Below, piece after piece: positions 29,401-40,698 of a stretch of DNA of 64,000 nucleotides; the stretch's first letter is position 1; every line of letters starts with the position of its first letter. The position numbers were made by a program, and so were the translations under genes. This stretch comes from Trichoplax sp. H2 (Eukaryota > Placozoa > Uniplacotomia > Trichoplacea). The stretch lies in contig NOWV01000030.1 in NCBI GenBank assembly GCA_003344405.1, positions 434,001-498,000 on the forward strand, read 5' to 3'. Under the pieces are notes generated by a model. That model was not told the DNA's origin and ran no database searches. It saw only the letters and a program-made list of their open reading frames with translations.

Positions 29401-30285
29401 GCATTACAGATACATTTACAGAAGAGACAGAAAAATTGGAGAAATCACTTCCCGATAACTCATTAGATGAGCCTGATGATTTCAACGAATCATCGGAAAT
29501 AATTCCGCGTAATGCAAAGCCAGCAGATGATGTGACTAATATGGAAAAATCAGCAGCTGATGATGATGGCTTATCTTCTCCAAATTCTCAGTTAAATGTT
29601 GACGAATTGCTACAAAGGTATCCTCTTGTTTGGCAAGGAGTGTTAATGCTAAAAAATGATACAGTCGTAGTCCAAATGTATTTACTGTGCGGAAGCAAGG
29701 CTATAGCTACCGAATCTCTTTCGGTACATTGCAAAGATGGGAAAATTTCTCCTTTAAAGATTGCTCAAAGAATGAAACTTGAAGCTAGCCAATTAGAAAA
29801 TGTATCTAAGAGGATGCAGGTAGTTTTCTAGTTATTATAATACCCGCAATTTTATATTTATGGTTATTATATGTTATTTGATTACGTTAAGAATACAACT
29901 TAGACTTAAAATTATTTTAGAATGATAAGGAGTTTTGCCTACTGTTGGCTTTGCCATGCGGACGTGATTTTACTGAAATGCAAAAGCAAACTCATGCACT
30001 CCAAGCAAGTTTCGTATCTTACTTACAGCAGAAAGAGGCTGCAGGGATTATCAATATTACTTTACCAGGATCGGAAAAGGTAAAGCGTGTAATTCTTAAT
30101 AACTACTGATAGTATGTTGTGTACTATTTCATCTTAATGGCGTATATTATTGCTAGATTGGATATGTTTTGCACATATTCCCACCCTGTGATTTTTCAAA
30201 CTGTCATCTGATGAAGAATGCACCTGATTTGATTGGCCGTGCTACTGCTAGTGGCCATCTGACAGTTTTGGTAGCAATGGTTTGA
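23438..30285 (+). CDS. SPEN: SPEN (split ends) family RNA-binding co-repressor scaffold, 12 exons
   Basis: Twelve exons join in phase to 1042 aa: 23438-23547, 26231-26494, 26767-26914, 27017-27170, 27247-27358, 27437-27522, 27612-27757, 27834-27962, 28046-28267, 28350-29819, 29921-30079, 30157-30285. RRM1 (about 15-90) carries TRHLWAGN, YGQVEAVKILP and AAFVDFVDI. RRM2 is about 213-290 (LRVTNLSS, GRYALLRF), RRM3 about 313-383 (SLLVSNL, CAYVHF) and RRM4 about 391-460 (SIWVDNI, AALVFY). Exon 10 encodes a polar linker, first RS/basic and then acidic. A C-terminal SPOC domain (877-1042) has YPLVWQGVL, IAQRMKLEASQLENV, FCLLLALPCGRD, AAGIIN and FPPCDFS. SPEN proteins bind RNA and recruit SMRT/NCoR-type co-repressors through SPOC in the nucleus. 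This one has the full domain set at under a third of the human length. The first ATG follows an in-frame stop at 23387. Intron 1 is 2683 bp; the others are 76-272 bp. Confidence 0.97.
23871..23881 (-). promoter_or_regulatory. YY1-like motif in SPEN intron 1
   Basis: CCGCCATTTTG matches the known YY1 core (GCCGCCATNTTG) apart from the first base. It lies 324 bp downstream of SPEN exon 1. On the minus strand it also reads as a well-placed ATG (AAAATGGCG) followed by about 39 codons, but no downstream exon was found, so a regulatory site is the simpler reading. Binding is unproven. Confidence 0.3.
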
Positions 30286-31847
30286 AGTTAATCGAACGAT
30301 CGGTCTATGTTTCTGTAAGTTAATATACATATGGATTCGCTATTAATATGCCATCTATGAAGCATGGTTAAAGAATAGCCCGATGATGACAAACTTTTCC
30401 AAATGCAGTTTAGATGTATGTACTACGTGTACCGGAGTATTATCATTTGATCGCCGTCAGTTTTAGAATCGATTTGATATACAAATTTTAAATGTTCTTA
30501 GTGATGTACAGTTCCGTGGAAGCAATGAAACTATTTGTATTAAACTTTTTCTTACAATTATGGCGTTGCGGTTAAACAAGTGTACTGAAATTAAATTTTA
30601 TTTGTAAAGAGTATATTTGCTTTTTATATTGTATTAAGGCCTGATTTGTACTTATTTACCGCGATCGTTATATTTACGAACTGCGAATGTTAATACTTTG
30701 CATATGGAGTTTATTGTGACGATATTTCTGTAAGTATTGTAGCCATTAAGATATGAACAACATTATTTGGAGCAGAAGTAAGTCTGCCAGCAAGGGCTAC
30801 GAATGATGCCAGATTCTTTGTACAGTTACTTCTATTTATGTATTACAAATATGGTTTATTAACTGTTATTTACAGTACGTAAATAAACGCAGATTTTTTT
30901 CAAATTAATGTTTCATGTTACTGTGTTAACATCACAAAGAATAATGTTCTGGTGCGATACATTGCTGCTGATGTTGTATAAAATATATAAGAAGTTTTAA
31001 GCTAATAGAGAAGTAATGCTATTTGTGATTTGTTTAAATGAGAGTATGCATTTGACAAGTAAAATACTGGTGCGTACGCATTGGTAATGTATTATTGCTG
31101 ATTGCTATAAACCTGCGATAGCCTTGCAATTCATGACTCAATATCATAGGTAATATTACGCAGATTATATTGATTTCGTTGGTAACCATGCGTAGGAAAA
31201 GAATGATGACACAAAGTATGCAATTTATCAGTTTCGAATAGTGATACATGTCTATAATTACGCCAGGTACTGAACATAATCATTCACATGTATTGTATTC
31301 AATTTCGAGTACATCATGGTGATGAGTTACACCTTTTGCGTTATAGAACATCTAAAATAACAGTATAGTAGTGCGCGTTAAGAAAGAGCGACGATTTAGG
31401 AAAATTTTCGGATAAAACCTGTTTAATATAAAATGCTGCAATACTTTATGCGATATTATTGACTGTGAATTGTCGTAATCTATTGTGAAGGCACTGGTCT
31501 CAACCATACTTGTACGTTAATTCTTCTTCTTCTATTCTCCGAATGCTATACTGCGAGATTGCACAATACCGTATGTAATTAATTTATTTATTTATCAACC
31601 AATTTGATTGAGCATTAGCTGAACACATTATAGTAGAACGCGTAAAGCTTGACATGTGTAATTTGAGGTTCATTAGCTAACATTTACGAGGATGTTTGTA
31701 GTCCGAGATCAATATACGTATGTATTACTTTGCTACAAGATGCGGTAAAATTACTGCACCGGTGCCTGCTGGTAAGTTAGTGCCTAAAGTCACTTCGTAG
31801 TCGCTACAAAATATCAATCAGATACTGTACTGTCGTGCTTACAGAAC
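30286..31847. other. SPEN 3' flank, no gene seen
   Basis: AT-rich sequence that probably includes the SPEN 3' UTR. AATAAA-like signals occur (AAATAAACG near 30882), but none can be assigned with confidence. A minus-strand frame at 31034-31249 shows no motif and looks like chance. Confidence 0.5.
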
Positions 31848-32245
31848 AGTCGTGGATTACTAGAAGAAGACCAAATTTGGACTATATAATCACTTCATCG
31901 GACAGACGGACTTTTCTTACCGAACGAGGCCTTCAATATCCAAAATGCTTACTTACAGTAGTATGGATCTTCCGTGCCTGTTTTCTAAATCACTGATACT
32001 AATTTAAATAACATCGACGATCTTATATAACTTTTTCCAACCAGAACTTAGCAACGGATAATAAGATTTAACGTAATACTATTTCTTAATTCAAAAAAAT
32101 CAGCCCATTGAATTAAATCGACCGTCTGTATAGTATAAAGTACTAAAGTACTGCCATAACGAAGTGTTTGAAACGATATTTTGCTGAAATTAGTCCGAAC
32201 TGATCTGTCCGTCCAAGGGTGATTAGGTTGACTACTTGAAGGCAA
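31848..32245 (+). repeat. Dispersed element, copy B (~400 bp)
   Basis: Second copy of the element at 17645-18025, same orientation, about 14.2 kb away. Conserved blocks include AGAAGAAGACC, CAGACGGACT, GTATGGATCTTCCGT, ACATCGACGATCTTATATAA and GTCCAAG. Like copy A it is followed within about 60-100 bp by GTACW arrays. No terminal inverted repeats or coding frame were recognised. Confidence 0.75.
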
Positions 32246-32305
32246 AGTCTATTTACTACGAACTCAGTACAATTGACACGTGCACACTAAGGGTCTCTAC
32301 TCTCT

Positions 32306-32860
32306 AGTGTACAGTACTGTACTGTACAGTGGATCTGGGTCTATTCGGACTATCGTACTGCACAATGAGTGCACATGCAGTACAGTACAGTATAATGTAC
32401 TGTATAGTACGGTACTGTACTGTACAGTATTCACTCATTGCTAAGTCGCAGTTTCACGTTTGTACAGTACTGTACCGGGTGATACTACTGTACTGTATGG
32501 TACTAGATAAATAGTAAAGCAGTACCGCTTAGACCTACTCACGGTTCAGTTCGGTTCCATTAAGAAATATACAGTACAGTAAGCTTCTCTGAAGCGTGGA
32601 CTACGTTTTCATAAAAATAGCAATTACAGTATAAGCCCTTGATAGACCAGTGGCAGTACGCACGGTGACGTTGCCATAAGTATACCTGTCGAAGGTTTGG
32701 TTAAAATACAGTACAGTAATACAGTAGAAAAGATTGCGTTTGACTTATTTTTAGCCTAGGGCAATTACTGTACTGTACTCTATTTCACCATGATTTCGTT
32801 CATACAGTACTGTACTGTACTGTACTGTACTGTACAGTGTACTGTACACCACGTTATGTT
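32306..32860. repeat. GTACW pentamer arrays upstream of the Y-box gene
   Basis: Two clusters, 32306-32590 and about 32705-32850. The second includes the longest clean run in the window, 32803-32848, mostly GTACT with switches to GTACA near its ends. The clusters lie between dispersed element copy B and the Y-box gene leader. Confidence 0.92.
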
Positions 32861-33100
32861 ATCATGTTGATGTTCTTATACAGCCAGTTATCGACTGTAA
32901 GTACGCACGCGTAGGCTCTTGCTTGCGAATGGTTGGCTGAATTTCTTACAGCCAATCGTTGTTAGATACGCTTGTCACTGATTAATCCCGTCATGCATTT
33001 CCTGCTCGCACTCATAAGAATCCTCCAAATTTATCCTTCATACAGTACAGTACTTCTGGAATAAGGAGGAACGGCGACAGCAGAGGTGAAGACCAATAAC

Positions 33101-33139
33101 GCCGAACGCCAAACACCAAACGCCAAACGCCAAACGCCA
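33101..33139 (+). repeat. Heptamer repeat in the likely Y-box gene leader or promoter
   Basis: Five consecutive 7-mers, GCCGAAC, GCCAAAC, ACCAAAC, GCCAAAC, GCCAAAC, and a partial GCCA, lie about 110 bp upstream of the ATG. The surrounding 33060-33210 is unusually GC-rich for the window, as expected for a promoter or leader. The transcription start is not visible. Confidence 0.85.
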
Positions 33140-33247
33140 TCAAGGTGAAAGAACATCAATACAGAGCATCAGAAGGTTCAGGCCGACACGTGGCGAGGTC
33201 CGGGGAATCAGTTTTCTGGTTATAACAGAGTAAAAAATACAATTATA

Positions 33248-36200
33248 ATGGCTAATACAGCAACAGAACAGAACATCGACGCTGGTAATGGGAACGATTC
33301 CAACGAAGGCAAAGAACTTGTCGGTATGTTACATTACAATACACTATAGTACAGTACTGTGCCACGCACGGTAGCATTATAATACAGCACACTAACATCG
33401 GAGTTTGCAGAAGAATTACTATACAGTAGGATTGTGGATCAAAACTGATTACAAACTGTGTACTAATATACAGAACTGTGTTAGGAGATACGCTTGTTAA
33501 GTTAACTTTATTCATTGATACTCTGCTGTCGAATTTTAAACTTCAAAATTCGGGGTTCTTTTTATGAGTAATCTAACGACCGCGATGAATGCAAGTGACT
33601 AAATAGTATGATACTAAACTGTCACTGTATCGGTGTAACGTAGGATGCAGTTATGTATTTACTGTCCAGTACTGTACACTAGGTACTGTACTGTACATTT
33701 GATTGATTTTACTATGTTCCTTGCCGATTTGAAAGTACTGTACAGTACCGCATGGATATCTACGATTATATATTTTATTTTTAAAAAATTATGATCAAAT
33801 TACGACGATTGTCATGTCTTAAAAACATGAACTGCGATCCTTTCTTGATTATTAACATATACATAATTATATTTATGCGTTAATACACATCCACGCTATT
33901 TATATTACGGTATACTGACTAATAGCTGTTTATTAGGATGACATGTTGTACGATGCTTTCCGGAGTTGTCCAAGGCTAAATCTTATCATCGATTATAATT
34001 ATACGAGTACTGAATATATATTTATTTATATCAATCGCAGCATGCTAAGAAAAACGATAGTGTTCTTTCTTACTGGTATGCGCTAGTCCCGTATGGTCTG
34101 GACAGATACTCTACTATACTGTTCTGTACAAAATGCTTGACTAAGTCAATGAGTCCAGCAAGTTATTAAACTCATTTAAGCTACGCCAGCTACAGTACAA
34201 TAATTGCTGTAACTGCGGAGTCGCTGAGGGACTATCAAGGGCATGGATCAACTTCAAAGACGGCCAAGTTGAAACTGTATTTTAGTGCTACGGTCATTGG
34301 CTCTAATCACCGACTTCTAAAGTTCCTGCTCTAATTTGCAGTTAATATAGTAAAGATTACAATATTGTATAATAAATGATCTAATCTGTAGGTATTCAAT
34401 TTATAATGCCATCTACTACTACCTACAATCACCGACAGTATAGTTCTGTAATAAATTCATCGAGGTAATCTCGATGAATAAATCTCGCTTTATCTTCCGG
34501 TATAATATTCCATTTAGCAGGCTGTATTAGGTAGCATACCTAATTAGGTATAGGTCTCTGAAATTTTTGATACTGTTTATGTACATAGGCATGAACTACT
34601 AAATTACATGTAGTAGTTAGTCTATGACATAGTACAGCAATGTGCTACACCTTTCGAATTTTCAACCATTGACATGAATACATCAGTAGAAGTACTGTAC
34701 AGTATTCCACGGAGATGTACTAAACTTATTCCGTCGACTCCTGATGATTCGTTTATTGGTGCTTTTTGCTTAATACTTTAATACTTTTTCATATATTCTA
34801 GTATACTGTAGAAGACAAGATCAAGTGTACCGAATATATTTGTTTTTCATTTCCTCGAATAGTAAATGATAGAGTTGTGCTACATGATGATTATTCAGTA
34901 TAAACTTATGAATCTAATCCTCATGGATTGTACTAGCGGCGGCGTGAATTACCTACCATACGTTCTTGGTACACGCGGACAGGAACGATTGACAATTTTG
35001 GTATTTGTCCAAATGTCCGAATGTCCCATTACTGCACACTGCACTGTTGTGCTGTTGCGCAGTAAAATACGGCCTGGAGTGATAAAGTGGCACATGCTGT
35101 ACTGTAGTACAGTAACTGTACTATATTTGCTATATCAGTGCACTACTGCATTATAAGCACGCGGTGACGGCGCAGGCCACTAGAGTAAACTGTTTGTACT
35201 CTACTGTATGCCGTATTGCATGCTGATTCGACCTTTTATACCGAAGATTGATAGGAAGGAACTGTCATTTATACAGTAGGACTAGGTACATGTAGCTCGA
35301 TACTTCATTGTTACTACTCCATATTTACTGGCAGCAATGATCTAGTCAAAAATAATTAGTAAGAGCTTACAGAATAGAATTCTTTTTAGTCGCGGGATTG
35401 AAATTACGTAATATACTGTACCCACTTCAAATCATTTTCTTATAGAACAAGTGCATGTTATATTTTCAAATTTTCTTTATTATTGTGTGGTCGTGGACTG
35501 CTAGTCGATTGTACGATTACATTGCCAAATCAGCGGCTTCTGAGAGGAAATTCGAATTCCCTCTTAGAAGTTCCTGGCCTATTACAGTCAAGCTCAGGAT
35601 TATAATTATCGCAGATTGAGAGATGGAGAAATGATGAGAGAATTAATCCCTTTCACAATCGCTACAATTTTAATTTTGAAAATAAACGCAATCTTGTTGA
35701 ACGTATTATTCAGTACTTTAATACCGAATCTATCAGCTACTGCAATGTCTGAATTATCGAGAGATTAATAATATAATAAAAATTTTATCAAAAAGGTTTG
35801 AACGTGAACAATAAGTAATTGAAGTTTGATTACAATTGGGCGTGCATCATGAAGCGCTATGAAGTTTGAGAATCTATCGATGTATTGTAATTTATTAGTG
35901 TATATATACATACAGTATATATATATGTACCAGGCTTTATACTTGTCCACACGGTATTATTCTTGATATACTACTACGCATTCTCTTTCAATTCCATTGC
36001 CTTTCTTGAAGTATCACAATGAGTAAAAAATTCATTAATTTATGTTTCGTTAGACTTACTTTATTTTAACGATAAATTATTTTACTGATTGAAGTATGTA
36101 TTATTTTTTAAATTGACTATAGCGAACAAAGTAAGCGGCAAAGTTAAATGGTTTAACGTAAAGCGCGGATATGGATTCATACACAGGTAAAGTACTACGC

Positions 36201-37834
36201 TAATTCTTGTCATAAGTTAGATCTTATGCTTTAGAAGCATACGAGAGGTACGCTAAATATACAATATTTGACATAGATATAGTAGTCTAAGTTTGTAGTA
36301 TTTGGCAATCATTTTACCCCTACCATTTTTTATAAATTTAATTGGATTTACAAGTACAGTAATTTCTGTACGATACTACTGTTATAATGTTAAATTGTCA
36401 ATTAATTAATACATCGTGAGGATTTTGTTACAGTGTTGTAGAAGCTCATTTGAAGTATCTTGAATGTATATATCTAATTTTTATTAATATTTTCTATTGT
36501 AGAGATGATACCGGTGAAGACGTATTTGTGCACCAGGTTAAAAGCTGATACACTTACGATTTTTAGTAACTATAATATTTATATTTACTTATTCTGGTAA
36601 TTGTTATTTTTACTACATGTAAACTGTTGCTATCCTGGTATATTGTAGTACCCGCGCCAGAGCATAAGTATTAGTTATAGTTAATGCGATACTTGATTCA
36701 GTATAAGAATCGCTGCATGTTAGAGATTGTTAGTGCATACTACTTTCTTCATACGGAGTTACGTTTTTGTTCATTTTGGATAATCCCTAGTGTTTGCACA
36801 CTATTGAACGTATTTTAGTTAGGGGCGTGCGTGCCTTAGATTGATGGCGAATTTGTTAAAGTTACATAGTCATCTGGGATAAGGTTTTTTTAAGTAGTAG
36901 CATATTTGGCAAACTTAGGGTACGGACGTAAACAATGATGCGCATGGCTTTGGCTTCGAAGTTAATTAGTATGCTTATTAATTATATTAGACTGCAATAC
37001 AAGCTAATAATCCCAAAAAATATTTAAGGAGCGTTGGCGATGAAGAAGTTGTTGAATTCGATGTACTTTCTGGGCCGAAGGTATTGGTCGTTTTGTCGAT
37101 CTACGTTTAGTTATACAGATAGCTATTATATTACTTTTTACTGGTAAAAGATAAGCACTTAGGCAGGTATTTTATGATCAACGTGTCTATGTTGTTTTAG
37201 GGTCTTGAAGCTGCGAATGTAACCGGTCCAAATGGTACTGCAGTTAAGGGCTCGAAGTATGCTCGCTTCCGACGCCGTAGATTTCGTGGAGGTTACGGGC
37301 GTCGCTATACCGATGAAGAGTACGAAAATGCTGATGATGGTGGTGATATCGGACGTCCCCGCAGACGATTTCGTAGAGGTTATGGTAGAGGAGGAGAAAG
37401 ATCGCGACGAGATTATGACCAGCAGTATGAAAATGATGTTAGCGCTCAAGAAAACATTGATACGATGGATGCTGCGCCTGAGCCTTATTATAGAAGGTCG
37501 TTATTATGTTTACAAAAATTTATTTATGGTACTCAAATGTAACCACTAAGGTGTTAAGATTACTGAAAGATTTTTTCTTCACTTCAGAGGCCAAAGGGGT
37601 GGTTATGGACCCAGAGGAGGCCGTGGTAGAGGCCGTGGTAGGGGCCGAGGTCGATTCCGTGGACGTGGACGTGGTCGAGGTGGTTTTAGACCTAGACCAG
37701 TTGGCGAAGAAATCAATAATCAAAATGGTAGTGGTGGCCGAGGTAGAGGAAGGTATAGAGGTAATCCAAGACCTTCAGACGATAGGCGACGACGAAACAG
37801 AAATGATGGCCTAGGTGATGCCGAAGAAAATTAA
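33248..37834 (+). CDS. YBX1: Y-box / cold-shock domain nucleic-acid-binding protein, 6 exons
   Basis: Exons 33248-33323, 36123-36186, 36503-36536, 36991-37080, 37201-37496 and 37588-37834 join in phase to 268 aa. After a short Asn/Glu-rich N-terminus, the cold-shock domain spans about residues 31-105 and carries RNP1 (KRGYGFIHR), RNP2 (DVFVHQ), the [15 protein letters not shown] strand and AANVTGPNG. The C-terminal half alternates basic Arg-rich and acidic patches as in vertebrate YBX proteins, then ends in an RG/RGR-rich low-complexity stretch (from about 190) more pronounced than in human YBX1. Y-box proteins package mRNA, control its translation and stability, and bind single-stranded DNA. 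The symbol marks family; one-to-one orthology with YBX1 rather than YBX2/3 is not claimed. Intron 1 is 2799 bp and contains GTACW motifs. The 5' side holds the heptamer repeat at 33101-33139. Confidence 0.96.
33660..33755. repeat. GTACW motif cluster in Y-box intron 1
   Basis: Two short runs, 33666-33696 and 33735-33752, of GTACT/GTACA units. A further short run is at 33349-33360, just inside the intron. Confidence 0.8.
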
Positions 37835-39436
37835 GACTTGCATGCCAATTAATACAGCTACTGCCATGACATTTCTAGTGCCTTTTCCGTCACTCATTTA
37901 CATACTGGCAGCAAGATCAGGATTTGCCTAATGTTGAAGCTAGCACCACAGCGCAAAGATAAGATTAATTTGTTTCTGCCGGTCAATCCGTAATCGACTC
38001 GGTAATAATACTGTTTTGGCATCTGTTAAGATAACTTCATAAATCATATGTACTGTAGCGTGTGACCAGTGACACCTTGTATTGCATGAAAGTGTAGGAT
38101 TAAATCAAACAATGCGTTGTGATATCATCTGCTTCAGCGTAATAAAGCTGCCATTTCTTATGTATCTCATATAGTTGTTATAGTTCATGTGTCTAGTGTT
38201 ATGATCAATATTGATAGCGGATAATAGAACAGTGGTAGATCATTAGCCTTATGGTAATCTACTTATTTGAAATACGCATATTAAATGAGTAAGGCTATAA
38301 GCGGACTGTACTGGTTTCACAGGATACAGATATAGCCATTATGACGTTAAAATACCAGTAGTTAATATTGATTATATTATTAATTAGTTAACGACTTTAT
38401 AGCTTTCATGATTGGATGATTTAACCTACCATCGCGGTAGCTACAGTGATTGCAGAACATTAAATGTTAAGGCAATCATACTGTATAGCGGGGTTTTTAT
38501 ATGCACACTTAATTAATAGTTCGTGACAGACCAGTTCAACATCGTATATATTATGTCATAATCGTATATATTAAATGTCGTTGCCAGAATCTTAAGAGAT
38601 GATCCAGATTCTAAGCTAGTTTAAGAGATGATTTCGTTCATTCATTTGCGTAGTACATACCTAACATTGAGCTGGTGCAAGTGTCATAGATCATTGCAAA
38701 GATAAAAAAAAATTGAGTACAGGACAGTCTCATAGAGTTGAAGTCTTATCTCAGTCCCCTGTTGCTTATCCGGAATATACTCTGTTGTTGAACTGTATAA
38801 TGAAATAGTCAATGAGTCCTGTGTAAACTTTGAACTCGAGCTACGGAACAGCAACTTTGCTTGAACAAGGGAGAACGATCTTAATCGTTGCACTATAAAA
38901 AGTCTGCCGATTTCTTCATCTCAGGGGCTACTAAATGAAAAAGAAAGAACTTACAGTACAGTAATTAATGATACAAAACAAGAAATAAATGAGCTTAAGC
39001 AGTTTCTGAAAAATTAACAGCGTGGTCGATGCTCTGTGCTTCACTGTAGTTTGAGCTGATTGTGACCGTAACAGCACAAGTGCACGTAGAGGTAAAAATG
39101 CCTTTTCCTTTATCTCTAACTTTAGGATCCAAAGTCGTCGAATTTTGTATGTGCCCTGCTGTTTGCAGTATACCGCCACAACTACATCTGTTTACGGTTA
39201 TTACTATGATGCAAGGTAGACCATTGTAATGAGACCGTAACAACAATAGGATGGCTAAATGATAGAGCTAATAGAAGTACAGTATTGTTACTCATAGTGT
39301 TACAATAGATTATCTTTTACTTAGTTTTAGTACAGATTACAGTAGGATAGTAATCGACAGAAGCAACTTAACTAAATTACTGTACAACGAAGTGCTTTAC
39401 CTACAACAAGTAAAACTTGGCAGAAGGTACGAATAT
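37835..39436. other. Y-box 3' flank and intergenic sequence
   Basis: The first few hundred bases are probably the 3' UTR of the Y-box gene. A weak coding-like segment (38742-39017) is listed separately. Minus-strand frames at 38684-39246 overlap it and lack ATG starts or recognisable motifs. Confidence 0.5.
38742..39017 (+). pseudogene. Coding-like segment ending in a coiled coil; gene unrecognised
   Basis: A plus-strand frame runs 92 codons with a single internal TGA at 38862 and a TAA at 39015. The last 31 codons (38925-39017) follow a good splice acceptor (TTTCTTCATCTCAG). They read like a charged coiled coil (NEKERTYS, then NDTKQEINELKQFLKN) that uses a TACAGTACAGTA run as codons. This could be the last exon of an unrecognised gene, with the upstream part intronic, or a decayed coding remnant. 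I cannot name a family, and no upstream exon could be linked. Confidence 0.22.
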
Positions 39437-39754
39437 ACCATTGACTACTAGAAATGACGAAATTACTGATTTGCCACTGTATGCCTATAGTTTCATAATT
39501 ACTAATATGCCATTGGAAATTTCAGTAATTTACTAATATGCCATTATAGTCATGACACGATCTACGCACTCTCAGTCCATGCTTATCACCATTTTTAACC
39601 TAATTTACAGTACAGTAACTGTACTAGCCTTATTACCAAAACGTATGATCGAATTATCGAAACGAAATGACGAAGTGAAAGAAATTACCCCTGTGACGTA
39701 AATTTATACCTTTACCCTCAATTCTACAAAATATTGAATTTTGAATTCGCACCG

Positions 39755-39895
39755 TACAGTACAGTACTGTACTATACCGTACGGTGCAGCTAATGGCCGC
39801 ACTACGGTACAGTACCGCACTGTCCGTACTACTGTACTGTACAGTACAGTAGTGTATAGAACGATTTACTGTACTTTATACACTGTATATATACT
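39755..39895. repeat. GTACW array at the centre of the foldback element
   Basis: GTACA/GTACT units with short palindromes such as CGGTACAGTACCG, lying near the axis of symmetry of the 39437-40107 structure. Confidence 0.85.
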
Positions 39896-39972
39896 TTAGT
39901 AACAGTACTTTGTATCATGATATACCACTACGCGTGCGCAATTGCTGAAGTTTCCAGTGGCATATTAGTAAA

Positions 39973-40083
39973 TACGAAAATATGCTGTGGCATATAAGTA
40001 ATTTTGCCATACGAAAATATGCTGTGGCATATAAGTAATTTTGCCATACGAAAATATGCCGTGGCATATAAGTAATTTTGCCA
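39973..40083. repeat. Tandem repeat, 3 x 37 bp
   Basis: Three head-to-tail copies of a 37-bp unit begin at 39973, 40010 and 40047, each starting TACGAAAATATGC and ending AAGTAATTTTGCCA. They are identical apart from one T/C change in the last copy. The repeat lies in the right arm of the foldback structure. Confidence 0.95.
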
Positions 40084-40164
40084 CTAGAAATATACCAATT
40101 AGTAGTCTTCCACTGTACTGTACTATTAATAGTAACCATGGACGACTTTAGTAAAAGTAGTGCA

Positions 40165-40390
40165 TTGTACAGTACTGTACAGACAGTACAGTACCGTACT
40201 GTATACTTGTACTGTAATGCTGTACTGTACAGTACTTTCTATTGGTTAACAACTTAACATACTGTACTGTACTGTACTGTACAGTACTGTACTGTACAGT
40301 ATAGTACACTACAGTACAGTATTTACAGTTACAGTGCACAGTACAGTACGGTAGTTGCTACACACTGTACAGGTACTGTACTGAAACTGT
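40165..40390. repeat. GTACW pentamer array upstream of the EF-hand gene
   Basis: Dense array with a long run at about 40260-40303 of GTACT units switching to GTACA and back. It is within 310-530 bp of the EFHD start codon. The minus-strand frame through it (40148-40339) is a by-product of the repeat. Confidence 0.92.
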
Positions 40391-40698
40391 ATTTAAATTA
40401 AATTTTCCTTTCATACTGTAATGTAAAGCATATAAGACTCATAACATTGTACTTCACTTCCTAAAAAGCTAATTTGCTACCTCTCCCTTAACGGTAAGTG
40501 CTTCGATGTGGTAGGCTTCTTATTGTGCTGCACTGCTACATCATAGTTATACAAAGTAGACACATTATTTATATCTTATCTAGTCAATCGATGAGCTATT
40601 AAATTTTAACTGTAAAACACTTTCATAATAGGGAATTTTGATCGTTTCAATTTATCGTAAGTGGTCCAATACTAAGCGTTGAAGCAAACATTAAGAAG

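Larger units (their letters stand above)
39437..40107. repeat. Imperfect foldback (inverted-repeat) element
   Basis: The left arm 39497-39530 and right arm 39940-39973 are imperfect reverse complements over 34 bases (core ACTAATATGCC, then TTCAG). The arm motif is partly repeated at 39527-39545. Outer segments (39440-39478 and 40070-40107) show weaker inverted similarity. Near the centre, GCACCGTAC (39749-39757) pairs with GTACGGTGC (39779-39787) around GTACW units. The whole could fold into a long hairpin, like a MITE or foldback transposon. Target duplications were not identified. Confidence 0.6.

Noticed and set aside
29036-29485. 149-codon minus-strand Ser-rich frame
   Set aside because: Antisense of the acidic linker in SPEN exon 10.
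35484-35500. Third copy of the dispersed element
   Set aside because: Only about a dozen bases (CGTGGACTGCTAG) match; too short to call.
37159-37814. Overlapping frames around the last Y-box exons
   Set aside because: Shadows of the Arg/Gly-rich exons 5 and 6 read in other frames or on the minus strand.
39973-40083. CRISPR array
   Set aside because: Three units are contiguous without unique spacers, in an animal genome; this is an ordinary tandem repeat.
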